DNA of 10,870 nucleotides from JBDTGE01 sp050742975 (lineage in GTDB: Bacteria; Actinomycetota; Actinomycetes; Mycobacteriales; Jatrophihabitantaceae): positions 1 to 10,870 of the forward strand of contig JBOGDQ010000094.1 of NCBI GenBank assembly GCA_050742975.1. Reading direction: 5' to 3'. The notes beneath the pieces were generated by a model. The model did no database searches, had not been told where the DNA came from, and saw only the letters and a list, made by a program, of their open reading frames with translations. Position 1 is the first letter of the stretch, and each line of letters opens with the position of its first letter. This document shows positions 7,098 to 10,870 of the stretch, piece after piece. The translations under genes were made by a program, and so were the position numbers.

Positions 7098-7112
7098 CAG
7101 TAGTAAGGGCGC

Positions 7113-8414
7113 TCAGGCGTGCGTAGCCATCGCGGCCCGCTCGGCCAGGTAGGCCGGCCGCAAGCCGCGACGGTGCGCGATCGTCGCCGCGATCGCCAGC
7201 GTCGCCACCAGGCAGATCAGCCCGCCGCCGATCAGGCCCCACCGCGCACCGGCCGTGCCGGCCAGCCAGCCCACGATCGGCGCGCCGAGCGGCGTGCCGC
7301 CCATGAAGCACACCAGGTACAGGGCCATCACCCGCCCCCGCATCGTCGGCTCGACTCCGAGCTGCACCGAGGAGTTCGCGGCCGTCGTCAACGTCAGCAT
7401 CGCCAGCCCGGTAGGCACGAGCAGCAGTGCGGTCAGCCCATAGCTCGGCATCACGCCGGCGCCGATCTCCAGCACCGCGAAGCCGAGCGCGGCCACCACG
7501 AGGAACAGCTGCGTCGGCCGGTCGCGGCGCCGCGTGGCCAGGACTGCGCCCGCGCAGGCCCCGACCGCGAGCGTCGTCGAGAGCAGCCCGTAGCCGCTCG
7601 CGCCGCGGTGGAACACCTGCTTGGCGATCAGGGCCGTGGTGATCTGGAAGTTCAGGCCGAACGTCCCGACGATGAACACCAGGACCATCGTCAGCATCAG
7701 GTCCGCCCGGCCGCGCACGTAGAGGAAGCCGTCGCGCAACTGCCCCTTCGCCCGCACCAGGGGCGGCGCCGGGTACAGCTCGGACGGCCGCATCAGCCAC
7801 AGCCCGGCGAGCACGGCCATGCTGGACAGCGCGTTCACCAGGAACGCCCAGCCCGTCCCGACCGCGGTGATCATGACCCCGGCGACGGCCGGCCCGAGGA
7901 TCCGGGCCGCATTGAAGATCGTCGAGTTGATGCCGACGGCGTTGACCAGGTCCTTGCGGCCGACCATCTCGACCACGAACGACTGACGGACCGGCGTGTC
8001 GACGGCGGCGATCAGTCCGAGCAGCGTCGCGAGCACCAGGACGTGCCAGAACCGGACGACGCCGGCCACGTCGAGCACCCCCAGCACGAGCGCGGCCAGC
8101 GCCAGCGAGCCCTGCGTGGCGAAGAGGATCTTGCGCTTGTCGCCGCGATCGGCGATCACGCCGCCCCACAGGCCGAAGAACAGTGACGGGCCGAACTGCA
8201 GCGCCGTGACGATGCCCAGCGCGGTACCGGAGTTGGTGAGTTCGAGGACGAGCCAGTCCTGGGCCACCCGCTGCATCCAGGTGCCGGTGAGCGAGACGAG
8301 CTGCCCGGCCGCGTACAGCCGATAGTTGCGCACCCGCAGAGACCGGAACATCCCGTTGCCAGGGGTAGGTGGCGATTCGGGGGTGGCAGGAGGGCGGGAG
8401 GCGACCGCAGTCAC
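7113..8414 (-). CDS. MFS exporter, DHA3/EntS-like
   Basis: This is a proton-coupled integral membrane exporter of 433 residues. After a short Pro-rich cytosolic N-terminus, the protein reads FRSLRVRNYRLYAAGQLVSL and then GTWMQRVAQDWLVLELT, typical of the MFS_3/DHA3 group related to enterobactin exporter EntS. The MFS loop motif A is GGVIADRGDKRK (84-95), and further hydrophobic segments suit about 12 helices. A conserved mid segment DTPVRQSFVVEMVGRKDLVNAVG is present in two parts around residues 150-175. The start is the GTG at 8414, because an AGGGA Shine-Dalgarno sits 6 nt upstream on the minus strand (8421-8425). The frame extends to 8453 but would run through a palindrome. It lies 52 nt downstream of marR in the same direction, pointing to a MarR-controlled efflux cassette. 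The substrate is unknown. Confidence 0.9.
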   Translation of the reverse strand: MTAVASRPPATPESPPTPGNGMFRSLRVRNYRLYAAGQLVSLTGTWMQRVAQDWLVLELTNSGTALGIVTALQFGPSLFFGLWGGVIADRGDKRKILFATQGSLALAALVLGVLDVAGVVRFWHVLVLATLLGLIAAVDTPVRQSFVVEMVGRKDLVNAVGINSTIFNAARILGPAVAGVMITAVGTGWAFLVNALSSMAVLAGLWLMRPSELYPAPPLVRAKGQLRDGFLYVRGRADLMLTMVLVFIVGTFGLNFQITTALIAKQVFHRGASGYGLLSTTLAVGACAGAVLATRRRDRPTQLFLVVAALGFAVLEIGAGVMPSYGLTALLLVPTGLAMLTLTTAANSSVQLGVEPTMRGRVMALYLVCFMGGTPLGAPIVGWLAGTAGARWGLIGGGLICLVATLAIAATIAHRRGLRPAYLAERAAMATHA

Positions 8415-8427
8415 TCGGGGTCCCTGG

Positions 8428-8457
8428 CGAATTGCGGAGCGCCAGCGGAGCAATTCG
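8428..8457. repeat. Inverted repeat upstream of MFS exporter gene
   Basis: Perfect 8-bp arms CGAATTGC (8428-8435) and GCAATTCG (8450-8457) surround a 14-nt centre. On the gene strand the centre and inner arm hold two GCTCCGC heptamers 11 bp apart, about one helical turn. The element fills most of the marR-MFS gap and stops just before the MFS ribosome binding site. It could be an operator, an RNA hairpin controlling the MFS gene, or an attenuating structure after marR. Confidence 0.6.
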
Positions 8458-8466
8458 GTGGGGTGA

Positions 8467-8904
8467 TCACTGCTCGGCCAGTTTGTCGAGCACGGGAATG
8501 ACGTTGCGCAGCGCGGTGCGCTCGTCGGGCGTCAGCTGCGAGAGCCGCTGGGACAGGAACGCATCGCGCGAGCGGCGCTCCGAGTCGAGCAGGGCCACGC
8601 CCTCGTCGGTGATCGCGATGATCGCCTGGCGCCGGTCACTCGGATGCGGGTCGCGCCGGACCAGGCCGCGCTCCTCGAGGCTGGCCAGCACCTTCGTCAT
8701 GGACGGGGGCTGCACCTTCTCGCACGCGGCGAGCTCACCGGCGCTCATCGGCCCGCGCTTGTAGAGCATGCCCATGGCCGAGAGCTGGGTCAGGCTGACC
8801 GACATGTCCACGCGCTGGTTGCGGACGATCCGCGTCAGTCGGAGCAGGGATGGCCGAAGCTGCGCGGCAAGATCCGCGATCGTTCCCTTCGCCACCGACG
8901 TCAC
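8467..8904 (-). CDS. MarR-family transcriptional regulator
   Basis: This is a 145-residue dimeric winged-helix DNA-binding protein, the usual MarR length. Helical dimerisation segments at both ends enclose the winged HTH. Here LTQLSAMGMLYKRGPMSAGE leads into the recognition helix (about 64-80, KVQPPSMTKVLASLEERG), followed by the wing LVRRDPHPSDRRQAIIAIT with the family DxR signature (D90-R91-R92). The GTG at 8904 is chosen over the longer frame to 9024, which would overlap the upstream permease and add 40 atypical residues. A palindrome overlaps its -10, suggesting autorepression, and the MFS exporter gene follows directly. MarR proteins of this kind usually release DNA on binding a small phenolic or drug-like ligand. 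The ligand here is unknown. The 47-nt spacing from the permease gene also allows some read-through from it. Confidence 0.93.
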   Translation of the reverse strand: MTSVAKGTIADLAAQLRPSLLRLTRIVRNQRVDMSVSLTQLSAMGMLYKRGPMSAGELAACEKVQPPSMTKVLASLEERGLVRRDPHPSDRRQAIIAITDEGVALLDSERRSRDAFLSQRLSQLTPDERTALRNVIPVLDKLAEQ

Positions 8905-8907
8905 GAT

Positions 8908-8924
8908 AGTTAGTCTACCTAACG
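8908..8924 (-). promoter_or_regulatory. marR promoter with overlapping palindromic operator
   Basis: GTTAG-TCTAC-CTAAC (8909-8923) is an imperfect 15-bp palindrome of the TTAG...CTAA kind typical of MarR sites. On the minus strand TAGACT (8917-8912) fits TAnnnT and is followed by 7 nt and then the GTG at 8904, so the mRNA is probably leaderless. A repressor bound here would cover the -10. AT-rich bases stand out against the GC-rich surroundings. Confidence 0.65.
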
Positions 8925-8951
8925 AACGGTGTTCGCGCCAATCAATTCCGG

Positions 8952-10409
8952 TCAGTGGATGTGGAACAGCGTCGTCAGCGGCTCGATGGCGAAGTACACC
9001 GCGAACAGCGCGGACACGGCCCACAGCAGCGGGTGCACCGAGCGGGCCTTGCCCACTGCCACCTGCAGCACGACATAGCTGACGAACCCGGCGCCGATGC
9101 CGTTCGTGATCGAGTAGGTGAACGGCATCAGGACGATCGTGAGGAACGCGGGCAGCGCGATCTCGACGTCACTGAAGTCGATGTTCCTGATCTGACCCAT
9201 CAGCAGGACGCCGACCACGACGAGGGCCGGCGCGGCGGCCTCGGACGGCACGAACTGGGCCAGCGGCGACAGGAAGATCGTCACCACGAACAGCAGGCTC
9301 GTCGTCACGCTGGCCAGGCCGGTGCGCGCACCGTCGCCGATCCCCGCGGCCGATTCGACGTACGTGGTGGCCGACGACGCGCTCGCGGCACCGCCGGCGA
9401 CCGCGGCCAGGCCGTCGACGAGCAGCACCGGCCCGATGTTGGGCACGTTGCCGTCCTCGTCCAGCAGGTTCGCCTCGCCGGCCAGGCCGATCGTGGTGCC
9501 CATGACGTCGAAGAAGTCCGAGAGCACGAGCGAGAACACGATGACGATGCCGGACACTATGCCGACCGCGCTGAACCCGGCGCCGAGCGAGAAGTGGCCG
9601 ACCAGACCCAGGTCGGGCGCACCGAAGTGCTTGCCCTTGAAGCTCGGGACGTTCAGCTCCCACCCGGTCGGGTTCTTGGCCGAGATCGGGCCGAGCTTGG
9701 CGACCTGCTCGATGATCGCGGCCAGCACGGTGGCGACGACGATTCCGATCAGGATGGCGCCCTTGATCTTGCGCACCATGAGCACCGCGATCAGCAGCAC
9801 GCCGACCACGAACACCAGGGTAGGCCAGCCGCGCAGGTGCCCGCCGACCCCGATGTCGACCGGCGTGCCCGAGCCCGGACGTACGAAGCCGGCGTCGACG
9901 AACCCGATCAGCGCGATGAACAGCCCGATACCGACGGCGATCGCGCTCTTGAGCTGCATCGGGATCGCGTAGAACACCGCGGTACGGAACCCGGTCAGCA
10001 CCAGCACCGTGATCAGCAGGCCCTCGATCACGACCATGCCCATCGCGGCCGGCCAGGACATCACGCTGGCGACCTGGAAGGCGACGAACGCGTTGAGCCC
10101 GAGGCCGGTGGCGATCGCGAACGGGTAGCGGCCCAGCAGCGCCATCAACATCGTCATGACGGCCGCGACGAGGGCGGTGACCGCAGCGATCGCGGCGAGG
10201 TGCGTCGAGCCGCCGCCGCCAAGGAAGTGGCCCTCCTTGTCCTGGACCGTGCCGATGATCAGCGGGTTCAGCACGACGATGTAGACCATCGTCACGAAGG
10301 TGACCAGGCCACCGCGCACCTCGCGCGTGACGGTGGAACCGCGGTCGGTGATCGAGAAGAACCTGTCGAGCGTGCTCCGGGGCGCGGACTTCTGCGTAGT
10401 GGTGGTCAC
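8952..10409 (-). CDS. NCS2 permease, AzgA-like purine (adenine/guanine/hypoxanthine) transporter
   Basis: This is a proton-coupled inner-membrane nucleobase transporter of 485 residues, close to the AzgA-group length. The N-terminal RSTLDRFFSITDRGSTVTRE and VRGGLVTFVTMVYIVVLNPL match E. coli AzgA/GhxP-type proteins. ATGLGLNAFVAF (100-111), SDFFDVMGTTIG (297-308), ASSATTYVESAAGIGDGARTG (344-364, the substrate-site loop) and the ALPAFLTIVLMPFTYSITNGIG block near the C-terminus are family landmarks, and about 14 membrane segments fit. The GTG at 10409 is chosen because homologues begin there and a -10-like CAGGCT ends 7 nt upstream. The frame stays open to beyond 10850 only because of GC bias. 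It diverges from the DUF2530 gene by 20 bp. Purine uptake is well supported; the exact base is not. Confidence 0.93.
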   Translation of the reverse strand: MTTTTQKSAPRSTLDRFFSITDRGSTVTREVRGGLVTFVTMVYIVVLNPLIIGTVQDKEGHFLGGGGSTHLAAIAAVTALVAAVMTMLMALLGRYPFAIATGLGLNAFVAFQVASVMSWPAAMGMVVIEGLLITVLVLTGFRTAVFYAIPMQLKSAIAVGIGLFIALIGFVDAGFVRPGSGTPVDIGVGGHLRGWPTLVFVVGVLLIAVLMVRKIKGAILIGIVVATVLAAIIEQVAKLGPISAKNPTGWELNVPSFKGKHFGAPDLGLVGHFSLGAGFSAVGIVSGIVIVFSLVLSDFFDVMGTTIGLAGEANLLDEDGNVPNIGPVLLVDGLAAVAGGAASASSATTYVESAAGIGDGARTGLASVTTSLLFVVTIFLSPLAQFVPSEAAAPALVVVGVLLMGQIRNIDFSDVEIALPAFLTIVLMPFTYSITNGIGAGFVSYVVLQVAVGKARSVHPLLWAVSALFAVYFAIEPLTTLFHIH

Positions 10410-10429
10410 GGCGGGTAGCCTGCCCGATC
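10410..10429. promoter_or_regulatory. Compact bidirectional promoter, overlapping -10 elements
   Basis: Only 20 bp separate the two divergent GTG starts. On the plus strand TAGCCT (10416-10421) is followed by 8 nt and then the GTG at 10430. On the minus strand CAGGCT (10422-10417) is followed by 7 nt and then the GTG at 10409. The two hexamers overlap by 5 bp and are flanked by CGGG/CCCG (10412-10415 and 10423-10426). No Shine-Dalgarno sequence fits in either direction, so both mRNAs would be leaderless. The -35 regions would lie inside the opposing genes. Confidence 0.5.
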
Positions 10430-10687
10430 GTGGCCAGCTCATCAACGCCGCCGCGCGGAGAACGTCATCTCGCGCGGCCGCCCGCCGTCCGGATCGACGC
10501 GCGCCGCGTCGTCCTGGCCGGCACGCTGGCCTGGTTCGTCGGCTTCGTCGTGCTGCTGCCGTTCTGGTCCTGGCTCGGCCACCACGATCACCGCGTGTGG
10601 CTGTGGACCTGCCTGGCCGGCGCGATCCTGGGCCTGCTCGGCTACACGCTGATGGGCAAGCACCGCCGCGAGGGCCGGACTGTCTGA
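10430..10687 (+). CDS. DUF2530-type small membrane protein
   Basis: This 85-residue protein has a short basic cytosolic N-terminus (RGERHLARPPAVRIDARR), two membrane helices (about 27-48 and 56-75) joined by a polar turn (GHHDHRVWLW), and a basic tail (GKHRREGR). The PFWSWLGHHDHRVWLWTCLAGA region followed by GLLGYTLMGKHRR resembles the actinobacterial DUF2530 family, which from memory is often next to NCS2 permease and marR genes, as here. Its function is unknown; an accessory role for the permease is inference from position. The GTG at 10430 directly follows a TAnnnT -10 with no room for a ribosome binding site. It ends at TGA 6 nt before the tandem repeat. Confidence 0.82.
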   Translation: MASSSTPPRGERHLARPPAVRIDARRVVLAGTLAWFVGFVVLLPFWSWLGHHDHRVWLWTCLAGAILGLLGYTLMGKHRREGRTV

Positions 10688-10692
10688 TTGGG

Positions 10693-10870
10693 GCCGCAAC
10701 CAACCACGGCGCCGCCACTCGCAAGCTCGGGCGGACACCACGGCCGGCGCGCGACTTCGTCGCGCCGGCCAGATCCTGGTTACGCCGCGCTCCGCCGGGG
10801 TTCTCACCAGACCTGTGAGCCGCAACCAACCACGGCGCCGCCACTCGCAAGCTCGGGCGGACACCACGGC
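10693..10870. repeat. 126-bp-period tandem repeat, second copy cut by window end
   Basis: The 52-nt block at 10693-10744 recurs without mismatch at 10819-10870, where the window ends, so the period is 126 bp and the second copy probably continues. It begins CCGCAACCAACCACGGCGCC. It lies just after the DUF2530 stop. No protein or RNA family is recognised in it. The 126-bp length is a multiple of three, which is why several frames read through it, but none looks like a real protein. Confidence 0.85.
10742..10770. terminator. Strong hairpin within tandem repeat unit
   Basis: Arms GGCCGGCGCG (10742-10751) and CGCGCCGGCC (10761-10770) pair perfectly over 10 bp with a 9-nt loop. It is 54 nt past the DUF2530 stop with no T-run. 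It is a plausible terminator, and since it belongs to the repeated unit it may recur further right. Function is inferred. Confidence 0.45.

Noticed and set aside
8905..9024. Upstream 40-codon extension of marR
   Set aside because: It overlaps the permease coding region and would put the palindromic promoter inside the gene. The 145-residue form is the normal MarR size.
9270..9279. CAGGAAGATC inside the permease gene
   Set aside because: It is a 10-base match to the GATCTT family arm, but lies within conserved coding sequence with no paired arm, so it is probably chance.
10410..10429. Purine riboswitch controlling the NCS2 permease
   Set aside because: There are only 20 bp between the two start codons, far too little for an aptamer, and the transcript is probably leaderless.
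10410..10850. N-terminal extension of the permease reading through the divergent gene and tandem repeat
   Set aside because: The frame is open only because of GC content. The added residues are Arg/Ala/Pro-rich, homologues start near 10409, and the DUF2530 gene occupies the other strand.
1..10870. tRNA, rRNA or other RNA genes
   Set aside because: No cloverleaf, CCA end, rRNA segment or other recognisable RNA family was seen on either strand.

Overview
The window is a high-GC stretch of an actinobacterial chromosome. The evidence is a mycobacterial-type SerC, the actinobacteria-specific division protein SepH, a DUF2530 membrane protein, frequent GTG starts, and several starts placed 6-8 nt after a TAnnnT -10 element, as in leaderless transcription. 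All recognisable genes look intact except serC, which is cut by the left edge. There is no transposase, integrase, phage gene, CRISPR array or RNA gene. The genus cannot be fixed from the sequence.

Layout on the + strand: the 3' part of serC (serine biosynthesis), sepH (FtsZ regulator), a repeat-rich spacer (2217-2454), then two translationally coupled ABC half-transporters (2455-6101) that together form a heterodimeric exporter with one degenerate ATP site. On the - strand, reading from right to left: an AzgA-like NCS2 purine permease (10409-8952), a MarR regulator (8904-8467), a DHA3-type MFS exporter (8414-7113) and a SpoU/TrmH-family RNA methyltransferase (7025-6237). The small DUF2530 gene (10430-10687) diverges from the permease across only 20 bp. 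The right edge carries the start of a 126-bp-period tandem repeat.

How the genes relate: the ABC pair is one operon with a 4-nt overlap. marR and the MFS gene probably form an efflux cassette, because a TTAG/CTAA palindrome overlaps the marR -10 and the MFS gene follows 52 nt downstream. The permease and DUF2530 probably share a symmetric divergent promoter. serC and sepH are neighbours, but sepH appears to have its own leaderless promoter.

No new multigene system is visible; the coding content is ordinary housekeeping and transport. The most unusual signal is intergenic. Three 48-nt units share the ends GATCTT...AAGATC/AAGACC, and their stem cores differ by paired, compensatory changes (CCTGCG/CGCAGG against GTTGCG/CGCAAC). 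A fourth, apparently half, unit also occurs. The arrays begin 16-21 nt past stop codons. This looks like a dispersed structured repeat family tied to gene 3' ends.
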